Source of the DNA: a virus
Reading direction: 5' to 3' (one strand)
Virus record (IMG/VR): IMGVR_UViG_3300022198_003329
Location: 1 to 56,439 of that record
DNA length: 56,439 bases
Shown: in pieces, positions 44,833 to 51,585 of the stretch
Position numbering within the stretch: the first letter of the stretch is position 1
Layout: each line of letters opens with the position of its first letter
Notes under the pieces: generated by a model
The model's input: the letters and a program-made list of their open reading frames with translations, nothing else
What the model was told of the DNA's origin: nothing
The model's database searches: none
Translations under genes and position numbers: made by a program

Positions 44833-45089
44833 TCCTCCTCTCTTGTCTTTTTCCATTCTTCGTGAACTCTTCCTAAACTATAAGCGGTTTGCATAATCTG
44901 TCCGATAAGTTTTGCTAAAAGTTCTTGCGTTTCGGGTGAATACCCCATCATATACATTCTTGTAGCCGTTACAAAATTATTACAATCTCTACAAACCCTA
45001 TCTTCAAAATTAGGAAGAAGAGGTTGTGGGTTATTTCCTTCGTATTCTTCCATTTCTTTATTACATAATTTACAATTAATCATTTTCAT
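44829..45089 (-). CDS. 86-aa zinc-binding protein upstream of the E1
   Basis: Cys pairs NCKLCNK and VCRDCNNF with an intervening acidic stretch, then a helical C-terminal half and a Glu-rich end. It is translationally coupled to the E1-like gene (ATGA). A possible partner or substrate of the E1-JAMM pair, inferred from coupling alone. Confidence 0.6.
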   Translation of the reverse strand: MKMINCKLCNKEMEEYEGNNPQPLLPNFEDRVCRDCNNFVTATRMYMMGYSPETQELLAKLIGQIMQTAYSLGRVHEEWKKTREEE

Positions 45090-45349
45090 TCTCTCCTTCC
45101 TGCATGTGGTAAATCTACTTCATTAATTTCCCAAACTTTTCCTTCGTCAATTAGAGGTTGTAGTTCACCCATCCAAAAAGAACCCCATTCATTCTCAAAG
45201 CCTTGAACATATCCAAAATACAATGGGTGTCCTCCATAATCTTCTTCATCTATTTCAGTCACAAACCAATACCAACCGCTAAACGATTCATACCCTTTTA
45301 TGACTTCTTTATTATTAACATACAATTTTCCATTTTTAGTATTCAACAT
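45086..45349 (-). CDS. Hypothetical 87-aa beta-rich protein
   Basis: Aromatic-rich strands (WYWFVTEIDEEDYGG, LYFGYVQGFENEWGSFW) and an acidic character. ATG 45349 has GAGGAATAAAA upstream, the leader repeated before several genes of this array. It overlaps the next gene by ATGA. No family recognised. Confidence 0.6.
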   Translation of the reverse strand: MLNTKNGKLYVNNKEVIKGYESFSGWYWFVTEIDEEDYGGHPLYFGYVQGFENEWGSFWMGELQPLIDEGKVWEINEVDLPHAGRRE

Positions 45350-45351
45350 TT

Positions 45352-45520
45352 TTATTCCTCCTTTCTATATTGTTTTGGAATGCATCGGTCATTGTGAAAA
45401 ATGAATAATTCATTTTTTATTACAACCAATCTAGCACATTCTCTACAAATATATTTTTCACAGGTTTCACAATCGCACATTGTTGTGCCTACTGTTCCGC
45501 ATTTACATATTTCATTCATA
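45352..45520 (-). pseudogene. Cys-rich zinc-finger ORF, possibly frameshifted
   Basis: ATG 45480 to TAA 45352 gives a 42-aa protein with CDCETCEK and ICRECARL. Upstream, ATG 45520 opens a 17-aa frame with ICKCGTVGTT that ends just beyond. Removing one A around 45478-45482 would join them into one ~55-aa zinc finger with three Cys pairs. This is either a real frameshift, a sequencing error, or two separate mini-ORFs. Confidence 0.4.
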
Positions 45521-45521
45521 T

Positions 45522-46325
45522 TTACACCTCATTTATTTTTCCTTTCATTTGTTTTGTTTCCTTAAAACCAAGAAGAACACATAATTCATTACCTTTCACC
45601 TTGATTGTTTGGGCAGGAACACCCGTTTTCTCCGATATTTCTTTTTGAGAAAGAGGAGAGTTCAATAGAAGCGAAGCAAACCAACAAATCGTTGCATAGT
45701 ATGCTTTACCTCTCACAAAATATTGCTCATCAAAATCAGTTTCAAGTTTAGTGAGAACTTTCTTACATGCATTCTCAAACTCTAATCCCAAATTGAATTT
45801 GTTAAGTTCTTTACCTAAAGAGAAGTCATGATTCACAATAGAACAATTTCTATTACCATACACTTGATTGATTTTACGAACTATGTTTCTTACTATCTTA
45901 GGATTGCTAGAATACTCCGAACAAACTTCATGCATAGTAAACGGAGTATTGTTTTCCTTAAGAACATAGTAAACAACTGCGCTGGCTCTATCTTCTAAAC
46001 TCTTAGAGGTTAGGAGATTCTTATTGTGAGCATCAACATATACTTTAGCCACTCTATCTTTCAAATTCAATTGGGGGGCAATAGCATTTAATGCCATATT
46101 ACAGAAATGTATTCCTTTTTTGATATGTCTAGGAATATCATTTGTAGTTCCTACTACACCATTATCAATAGAATGAATAGCGTAGCCATCTTGAACGAGA
46201 AGAACAGTTTGTTCAAATGGTTCAGTCACAATAACTAGACCGCAATCATCACAAACTGATTCTCCTAATCGCTCATTAAAATGTTTATTTTCACCTTTGC
46301 ATTCGGGGCAAACCATTATTATCAT
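45522..46325 (-). CDS. tfb: Transcription factor B (TFB) homologue
   Basis: A 267-aa protein (start ATG 46325 or 46316). N-terminal zinc ribbon: VCPECKG ... VCDDCGLVI (Cys pairs ~15 residues apart). Two cyclin repeats follow, the second with PLSQKEISEKTGVPAQTIKV, the helix-turn-helix typical of TFB/TFIIB. The B-finger region between (HSIDNGVVGT) is diverged. It would recruit host RNA polymerase to viral promoters, perhaps the modules at 54.3-56.3 kb. Confidence 0.88.
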   Translation of the reverse strand: MIIMVCPECKGENKHFNERLGESVCDDCGLVIVTEPFEQTVLLVQDGYAIHSIDNGVVGTTNDIPRHIKKGIHFCNMALNAIAPQLNLKDRVAKVYVDAHNKNLLTSKSLEDRASAVVYYVLKENNTPFTMHEVCSEYSSNPKIVRNIVRKINQVYGNRNCSIVNHDFSLGKELNKFNLGLEFENACKKVLTKLETDFDEQYFVRGKAYYATICWFASLLLNSPLSQKEISEKTGVPAQTIKVKGNELCVLLGFKETKQMKGKINEV

Positions 46326-47436
46326 CTCTCACTTCTATATTTGGCATATAAGATTTAATTGTTGAAACCATATTAACAACAACATGGTCATTAAGTAAGG
46401 CTAATGCTCTAGCAACAAATTGGTCGCCAATAGATGAATTGGTATTCAAATTATCAATACAAATCGGCCCACGATAAACAGGGTTAGAATCAGCATCAAT
46501 TCCATAAACATAAGTAGCAACATCTTGCCTTCCGCCAGAACTACGAGTTTTAGCCGTTAGTTTCCAATCTGCTATTTTACCACGAACACTTAAGGCCGTA
46601 ACAAAACCAGTTTCATCCTTTTCAGCAAAAAGCCTATCGGGATATTTCTTAACCATTTCATCAACTAATTCTCTCGCTCTCTTCTCAACTAAATCAGCCG
46701 TTCTGTTTTGAAGAAGAAAACTCTTCATCACTTTGACTTCGGAAGCAAGAGGTTCTTTACCAACAGTTTTGATATAGAGTTCTTTAGGAGAAATATAAGA
46801 CCAATTACTACGCTTAGAATCAAAACGATAAGCATTACAAAAAGCATCTAAGTCTTTAAAGGACATATTGCCCCAAATACCATCACTCACTTCAATGGCT
46901 ACTGCGTTATCATCAATTAATTGAACATTAAGTCGCACTTCATGTTTTTCATAGTCATGCCAAAAAACAAAAGGCGCACGATTCTCAAGAGCATAGGCTA
47001 CATTTTCGGGCATTTTGTTTAATTTACCTAAATACACTAATAACTTAGTTCCGTCTTTTTCACGAATAGCCTTTGAAAACATTCTAGCGAGAATTGATTT
47101 AGCATTGGCTACACTATGTTTTACACCATTAATTGAAACCTTAGTATCATGACTAAGTAAAATAGGACAACCATACAAATTAATTACAAAGTTGTCTAAT
47201 TCCTTAAGACCACTATAATTAGAATATCTTCTATAAGTTCTTTTTCTAGGAAACAAATAATTTCCAAAGAAATTGGCTAGACCATCTAAAATAGGGTCAT
47301 TTCCAACAACTCTATCAACAGAAAGAGGAATAGTTCTATTACCAAATATATTAGTAGAATTACAAGTAAATTGAATTCTATACGAACTATTATTATCATC
47401 GGGGGTTGGTATTATCATTTCATATTCTTTTGTCAT
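46291..47436 (-). CDS. Large orphan protein upstream of TFB
   Basis: A 381-aa basic protein overlapping tfb by 35 bases. The middle has LSHDTKVSINGVKHSVANAK. The C-terminal half has beta-strand-rich blocks (FVTALSVRGKIADWKLTAKT) and the final acidic/aromatic region. The tight overlap with tfb suggests linked function (transcription or replication). No family recognised. Confidence 0.65.
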   Translation of the reverse strand: MTKEYEMIIPTPDDNNSSYRIQFTCNSTNIFGNRTIPLSVDRVVGNDPILDGLANFFGNYLFPRKRTYRRYSNYSGLKELDNFVINLYGCPILLSHDTKVSINGVKHSVANAKSILARMFSKAIREKDGTKLLVYLGKLNKMPENVAYALENRAPFVFWHDYEKHEVRLNVQLIDDNAVAIEVSDGIWGNMSFKDLDAFCNAYRFDSKRSNWSYISPKELYIKTVGKEPLASEVKVMKSFLLQNRTADLVEKRARELVDEMVKKYPDRLFAEKDETGFVTALSVRGKIADWKLTAKTRSSGGRQDVATYVYGIDADSNPVYRGPICIDNLNTNSSIGDQFVARALALLNDHVVVNMVSTIKSYMPNIEVRDDNNGLPRMQR

Positions 47437-47440
47437 ATTA

Positions 47441-47605
47441 TCACATCATATACATATTGCTTTTATCTTTATTACATTTCTCATGTATTTCTTTTTTTAT
47501 TTCATAGGACTCAAGTAATTGTCCTCCGCAAACTCTACAACGAGTTGCTATTCTATTTTTGTGCGCTCTAATGCTAGACACATATTCGGGGTTTTTTTCT
47601 TTCAT
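47441..47605 (-). CDS. 54-aa Cys-containing mini-protein
   Basis: ATG 47605 to TGA 47441. RCRVCGGQLL near residue 23 and a later Cys (EKCNKD) give a partial zinc site, with Lys/Arg-rich flanks. It is directly downstream of the next gene and upstream of the orphan gene. Confidence 0.5.
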   Translation of the reverse strand: MKEKNPEYVSSIRAHKNRIATRCRVCGGQLLESYEIKKEIHEKCNKDKSNMYMM

Positions 47606-47863
47606 CTAAACACCTATTTTTTCTAAATCACTACAAATTATACAAGGCGAGTCGCAGTTCCTCGCATGATAGCGTAAAGCATCTTCTATTTCTTTAGTTC
47701 GCCTTTTAATATAAAGAGCGAATCCTTCGTCAATCGCCATCGGGTAATTCCAAAGTTTTTGATAGATAAGTTGTGTTATCACAAGAGTATCATCAGTTTC
47801 TTGGATAAAAGAGTCTGATTGGTGAATTTTACAATAAAGAATTTTAAGAGCATTTAGATGCAC
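47606..47863 (-). CDS. Hypothetical 85-aa protein with Cys-His tail
   Basis: GTG 47863 with AAAGGA nine bases before it. Helical N-terminal part, then ALRYHARNCDSPCIICSDLE, a possible metal-binding tail. It lies just downstream of a strong hairpin terminator, so it may begin a separate transcript. No family recognised. Confidence 0.55.
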   Translation of the reverse strand: MHLNALKILYCKIHQSDSFIQETDDTLVITQLIYQKLWNYPMAIDEGFALYIKRRTKEIEDALRYHARNCDSPCIICSDLEKIGV

Positions 47864-47925
47864 TTAAATCAATCCTTTATTTTAAACTCCACATAAAATT
47901 ATTGAACAGTTAATAAAGGAAGTAT

Positions 47926-47960
47926 TGGGGAGAGAGTAATTGGACTTTACTCTCTCCCCA
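47926..47960 (-). terminator. Hairpin terminator downstream of the Ubl gene
   Basis: Perfect 14-bp stem TGGGGAGAGAGTAA (47926-47939) with its complement 47947-47960, 7-base loop. On the minus strand it follows the ubiquitin-like gene stop by ~30 bases and is followed by T-rich sequence. Symmetric, so it could act both ways. Confidence 0.65.
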
Positions 47961-47992
47961 CTTCGCTTAAGGATAAGGCTACACTATGGAAT

Positions 47993-48199
47993 TTAGTAGC
48001 AACCTCCTACAATTGCTGGAGTTAGGTCTACTGATTCCACCGCATCCCAATTAATTTCGTTAATGTTTTGACGAGAAACGAGTTCTCCATCAACGAATAG
48101 CCAATGGGTAGGATGGCTATCAATTTGTTCAATGACTTCGGAAACTTCCAAAGTCAATTCTGTGTGGCCTGTTTCATTCAAAATTCGCATAGTAATCAT
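47993..48199 (-). CDS. Ubiquitin-like (beta-grasp) protein ending in Gly-Gly-Cys-Tyr
   Basis: A 68-aa protein with ATG 48199 preceded by AGGTGATATT. It opens with a hairpin (MRILNETGHTELTLEV), a helix (SEVIEQIDSHP), then strands. It ends ESVDLTPAIVGGCY, the layout of ThiS/MoaD/SAMP-type modifiers, which end D-x-V-x-L-x-P-x-V-x-GG. The two extra residues after G65-G66 would need processing, for which the virus has a JAMM protease. No other short ORF in the window ends GG. The fold is inferred; the tail is seen directly. Confidence 0.7.
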   Translation of the reverse strand: MITMRILNETGHTELTLEVSEVIEQIDSHPTHWLFVDGELVSRQNINEINWDAVESVDLTPAIVGGCY

Positions 48200-48245
48200 A
48201 ATATCACCTTTATTACTTCCATATTCCTTATCCTATAAAAAGGGT

Positions 48246-48371
48246 TCATAAGTATTCACCCTTTCCTTCACCTATTTCGTCTAAGTTTTCAGCCAGCAAT
48301 CCCCATAAGGGGAGTCCAATTGCTAACCCAACTCCAACTAATACTGCACCTTTCAATATTTTTCCAATCAT
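48246..48371 (-). CDS. 41-aa single-pass membrane protein
   Basis: ATG 48371 overlaps the upstream stop (ATGA). Hydrophobic Gly/Val/Leu-rich segment at residues ~8-28 followed by an acidic tail. It precedes the Ubl gene; TTTTTATA in the intervening ~45 bases could be a TATA box for that gene. Confidence 0.6.
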   Translation of the reverse strand: MIGKILKGAVLVGVGLAIGLPLWGLLAENLDEIGEGKGEYL

Positions 48372-48607
48372 TCTTCATCACCGCATTCTGTTGGCTCTCC
48401 AATCATACCTTCAACAATAGCACCATCACTAAAATGTTGCTCAACAACATAACAGTTATCGTGGTTATCCAAACGATAAACACGCATTGATGCGAGATTT
48501 CCGATGTATTCTTTTCTGTTCCATTCGTAACAATCCCCACAACAATCCTCAAGACATTTATCCCAATTTACTGTGTGCCATGTTTCTTCAATTTTAATCT
48601 TCGTCAT
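48368..48607 (-). CDS. Hypothetical 79-aa Cys-containing protein
   Basis: Contains KCLEDCCGDCYEW near the N-terminus, an unusual run of four Cys, then beta-strand-like VYRLDNHDNCYVVEQHF. The acidic end overlaps the next gene. Possibly metal-binding. No family recognised. Confidence 0.6.
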   Translation of the reverse strand: MTKIKIEETWHTVNWDKCLEDCCGDCYEWNRKEYIGNLASMRVYRLDNHDNCYVVEQHFSDGAIVEGMIGEPTECGDEE

Positions 48608-48912
48608 TCTTCATCACTCTCCATTGAATCACATATTGCACAAGGATGGCTCAAGTATTCGCACCATCCTTCGTCGTGAAACCAAATGTGTGCATCATGG
48701 TCAAAGTCCATCTGCAACCCATCTATCATCCGATACAGTCGTTTGACTTCTTGAAGAAGAAGTGGTGCGTCTGCGACGATTTGTGCAACAGCCTTATCGT
48801 GGAGTTGGTCGGTGATGTGGTAGTCTCCATTCGCACCTCTTTGGAAAAGTTCTCCGTCAATCACCACCAATCTGCATTTGCTATCCCATTCGTATTTGTC
48901 TGTGTCAATCAT
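48604..48912 (-). CDS. Hypothetical 102-aa protein
   Basis: N-terminal strands (CRLVVIDGELFQRG), central helix (IVADAPLLLQEVKRLYRMI), and a His/Cys-rich end (HPCAICDSM). It overlaps both neighbours by ATGA. Similar in end pattern to the 85-aa gene at 47606-47863, suggesting paralogy of the tail. Confidence 0.6.
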   Translation of the reverse strand: MIDTDKYEWDSKCRLVVIDGELFQRGANGDYHITDQLHDKAVAQIVADAPLLLQEVKRLYRMIDGLQMDFDHDAHIWFHDEGWCEYLSHPCAICDSMESDEE

Positions 48913-50057
48913 TCTTTATCACCTTTTGTTATCTCTTCAATACGCCTTAAGTCAGACCTGTCTAAATTCTTCATGTCACTATTGATGTAACGATGTAAAG
49001 TTCTCAAATCATGAAGGGAGAGATTAGGATTGATATTCTGCCAGTTAATAGGTTCTAGACCATAGTATTCTATCATCTTATCTGCTTTAGAACCATGTGT
49101 TGCCATATGCAACAACAAATCGTTCCTTTCCCTTGCTTCGGCTTTCTTTCTTTTAATCTCTCTTTGCCTTGCTTCTTCTTCCCAAATGGGGCGCATCTTC
49201 TCTTCGTAGGCTTTTCGCTCAAGTTCCCGTTGTCGTTGTATTTCCGCATATTCAGCCTGTCTTCGGGCTTCTTCTTCTTGACGAATTCTTTGTTGCTCGG
49301 CAACTTGAGCAATTCTTTCTTCTCTAGCCAACTTTTCAGCCTGTAATTGGTCATTAAGACCAGTAAGACACTTAATGTAAAATACACTCAAATCATACAT
49401 GAGTTTCTCATTAGGATAGCCTCTTGAATTAATTTGCGCTCTAGAGTTATCGGGATGATTCCAACGCCAAACAATAGAAGCCATTTCATCTGTTGGTGAT
49501 GCTTTCTTAATTAATTTGTAGACTGGTTCATTCCTTTTAGTGCCATAGTTGTATTTCCAATCCTTAACCTTAGTGTTATAGCGAAGGTCTGCTTCTTTGA
49601 CAGTATTAAACATCAATTCAAACGATTTACCATTTTCAGCCCACCATGCTTCGGCTTTCATTCCTTTAACACGGACATTTAACCATTGTTGAATCAATTC
49701 TTCTGTAATCTCATCAGGCCTCATACCAGTTTCTTTGGCAATAGCCCGAATAATCAAGTAAGAGTTAATGTGGTCGCTTCCAACAATATCTTCATTGCCG
49801 TTTTCTGTATTTTGAATACGGAAATGATAAACAATATCGTGGCCACAAAGACACTTCATTGGATGATTGTTTTGTTGAACCCATGTAGGAATGTTATCTG
49901 TTTGACCACGCCACCAAACATCTCCAGTAGCAATCCATTCTTTGTGGGCTTCTTCATAATCATTAGAAACAGAAAGAGCAACCATATTTGTTACCAATTT
50001 CTTATCCCAATGAGAAGTTCCTAATCTTCGCTTTGCCATTGTCATTTCATCAGTCAT
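48909..50057 (-). CDS. Large protein with Cys/His element and charged coiled coil
   Basis: A 382-aa protein. Residues ~68-95 read KCLCGHDIVYHFRIQN and GSDHIN, similar to a small zinc/iron motif found in some phage proteins. Residues ~245-320 are an extended Glu/Arg/Gln-rich coiled coil. The C-terminal part ends in paired basic/acidic clusters. Its GAGGAATAAAA leader is shared with other genes of the array. Function unknown. Confidence 0.6.
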   Translation of the reverse strand: MTDEMTMAKRRLGTSHWDKKLVTNMVALSVSNDYEEAHKEWIATGDVWWRGQTDNIPTWVQQNNHPMKCLCGHDIVYHFRIQNTENGNEDIVGSDHINSYLIIRAIAKETGMRPDEITEELIQQWLNVRVKGMKAEAWWAENGKSFELMFNTVKEADLRYNTKVKDWKYNYGTKRNEPVYKLIKKASPTDEMASIVWRWNHPDNSRAQINSRGYPNEKLMYDLSVFYIKCLTGLNDQLQAEKLAREERIAQVAEQQRIRQEEEARRQAEYAEIQRQRELERKAYEEKMRPIWEEEARQREIKRKKAEARERNDLLLHMATHGSKADKMIEYYGLEPINWQNINPNLSLHDLRTLHRYINSDMKNLDRSDLRRIEEITKGDKE

Positions 50058-50059
50058 TT

Positions 50060-50302
50060 TTATTCCTCCATAAATTCTCTTTCTTCTTTTTGGAAGGTAT
50101 ATTGTTCTTCCAAATAAGCAGTTAAGATATTATCCATTTCTCCTTGAAGGGATTCTGTAATCCCTGCAATTATTCGTCTATTTAGACTAATCCAAAGTTT
50201 GTGATAAGTATTCAACACAACTTTAGGTTCGCCAGTATCGCCTCCAGTAATAATTATCGCTGGAAGTTCGCTATCTTCTACAATTCTAAATTCTACTTGC
50301 AT
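50060..50302 (-). CDS. Hypothetical 80-aa protein
   Basis: Beta start (VEFRIVEDSELPAIIITGG) then helices and an acidic end. ATG 50302 has AAAGGAG upstream, directly after the tRNA 3' end. No family recognised. Confidence 0.55.
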   Translation of the reverse strand: MQVEFRIVEDSELPAIIITGGDTGEPKVVLNTYHKLWISLNRRIIAGITESLQGEMDNILTAYLEEQYTFQKEEREFMEE

Positions 50303-50320
50303 TTTAATTTCTCCTTTGAG

Positions 50321-50395
50321 TGGTAGGCATGACAGGAATTGAACCCGTATCTTCGGCTTAGAAGGCCAAAATGCTATCCATTACACCACATGCCC
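50321..50395 (-). tRNA. tRNA-Arg (anticodon UCU), CCA encoded
   Basis: Cloverleaf on the minus strand: acceptor GGGCATG/CATGCCT, D arm with AATGGATA loop, anticodon stem TTGGC/GCCGA with loop CTTCTAA (anticodon TCT), T arm ACGGG/CCTGT with TTCAATT loop, discriminator A and encoded CCA. One G-U pair closes the acceptor. It would decode AGA, the frequent Arg codon of the window. It lies between protein-coding genes on the same strand. Confidence 0.88.
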
Positions 50396-50404
50396 TTTAT
50401 GTTC

Positions 50405-50701
50405 TTAGCAAACTGTGTTTGCATATAGCAATAGCGATTCTTTTTGCTTTGCTACAATATATTGTTCTAGATATGAATACTCTCTATCCATAATGTGAGC
50501 ATTCTTCACAATGTTTTCAGCAACCAATAGTGCCAACCTTTGTGGGCTGGTATTCACAATCAGTTTTGAAACCTTTTGAATAAGTTCCTGCTCATGTTGC
50601 TTTTCACTTTCACATGACCAACATGGTTCTCGCACATTCATATCATGACTGCTATCAAAGCGGTCAATATATCCTTTATCATTACAATCATTACATTTCA
50701 T
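50405..50701 (-). CDS. 98-aa zinc-binding protein
   Basis: N-terminal KCNDCNDKGYIDR and CWSCES form a DnaJ-like zinc finger (C-x2-C-x-G). The remainder is helical. It ends 10 bases before the tRNA. Unknown function. Confidence 0.6.
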   Translation of the reverse strand: MKCNDCNDKGYIDRFDSSHDMNVREPCWSCESEKQHEQELIQKVSKLIVNTSPQRLALLVAENIVKNAHIMDREYSYLEQYIVAKQKESLLLYANTVC

Positions 50702-50705
50702 ATTA

Positions 50706-51332
50706 TCACCTTAATCGTTGCATTATTCTTTCTCTTCTTTTTCTTTCTATTTCATTACCATATGTAAAGTCAAACCATGCTGGCGCATCACGCTTTTTCC
50801 ATGATGCAAAAGCATACTTTCCTTTAATGTAGTAGTTTTGATAACATTCAATGACATAATCCCAATCACCGAGATTAGGATTGTCAATGAAGTATTGTTC
50901 ACGGTCTAAACGATAGACATTATCCATCGCAATATTGAGTGGTGTCATATCAACAGGGTTAAAATCAAAGGTAACACTATCTAAGATACGCTTTTGTGAA
51001 CCATGTTCTTTACCATAGCGATAAGTATATTCTTCGCAAAGAGCAAGCGCATGTTGATACAACCACATATAGTTGGCTTTTGTTTCTCTAGCCCAAATTG
51101 TGCTAGGATGGTTAAGCATGGCTGGCTTCATTAAGTAGCGATAGTGCGACTTAGCATGAAACTCTTTGAGTTCTTTGAGAGAAGGCTCTCGCTGATGTGC
51201 TGAAACAAACATGAAGTAAAGCATGTTTGTGTGCAACATTTGACAACTTTCAGTTGGCATTTTAACTACATGCTTATCTATCAATTGTTGCGCTGATGTT
51301 ACAGGATTACTAGATACTGCAAAAATATTCAT
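50706..51332 (-). CDS. Conserved tailed-virus protein of unknown function
   Basis: A 208-aa protein. Motifs DKHVVKMPTESCQML near residue 20, then HPSTIWARETKANYMWLYQH and EYTYRYGKEHGS, a pattern shared with a conserved family in tailed phages including T4-like and cyanophages. His, Trp and Arg positions are well kept, suggesting an enzyme. I do not know the reaction with confidence. It overlaps the next gene by ATGA. Confidence 0.65.
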   Translation of the reverse strand: MNIFAVSSNPVTSAQQLIDKHVVKMPTESCQMLHTNMLYFMFVSAHQREPSLKELKEFHAKSHYRYLMKPAMLNHPSTIWARETKANYMWLYQHALALCEEYTYRYGKEHGSQKRILDSVTFDFNPVDMTPLNIAMDNVYRLDREQYFIDNPNLGDWDYVIECYQNYYIKGKYAFASWKKRDAPAWFDFTYGNEIERKRRERIMQRLR

Positions 51333-51478
51333 GCTTTCACCTTCCTTGAAATAAGGTAGGCTTGGTAGTAAGGAACGCCATTGGCTACCAATTGTTTATA
51401 GAATTCCGCTTGTTTATTCCTTGTTGAAATATCCCGTTTAAGATATTCGGGTTTCCAGATACTATTATTTTTAATCAT
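51329..51478 (-). CDS. Small basic 49-aa protein
   Basis: Start at ATG 51478, which has GGTGAT upstream; the longer frame has no ribosome site. Lys/Arg/Tyr-rich, single helix (NKQAEFYKQLVANG). It overlaps the next gene. Unknown. Confidence 0.5.
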   Translation of the reverse strand: MIKNNSIWKPEYLKRDISTRNKQAEFYKQLVANGVPYYQAYLISRKVKA

Positions 51479-51493
51479 TTTAATCACCATTAA

Positions 51494-51553
51494 GAATGGG
51501 CTTTGCACCCATTCGGAAGTCAATTTCTCCACCTAGTTCACTTCTACACTAGG
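51494..51553. other. Two small hairpins before the 49-aa gene
   Basis: GAATGGG/CCCATTC (51494-51500 with 51508-51514) and CCTAGT/ACTAGG (51532-51537 with 51548-51553) lie in the short gap after the UvrD-like gene. They could be a weak terminator or RNA processing signal. Confidence 0.35.
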
Positions 51554-51585
51554 TAAGGAGGCGATACCACAGCCTTTGGAGTTAT

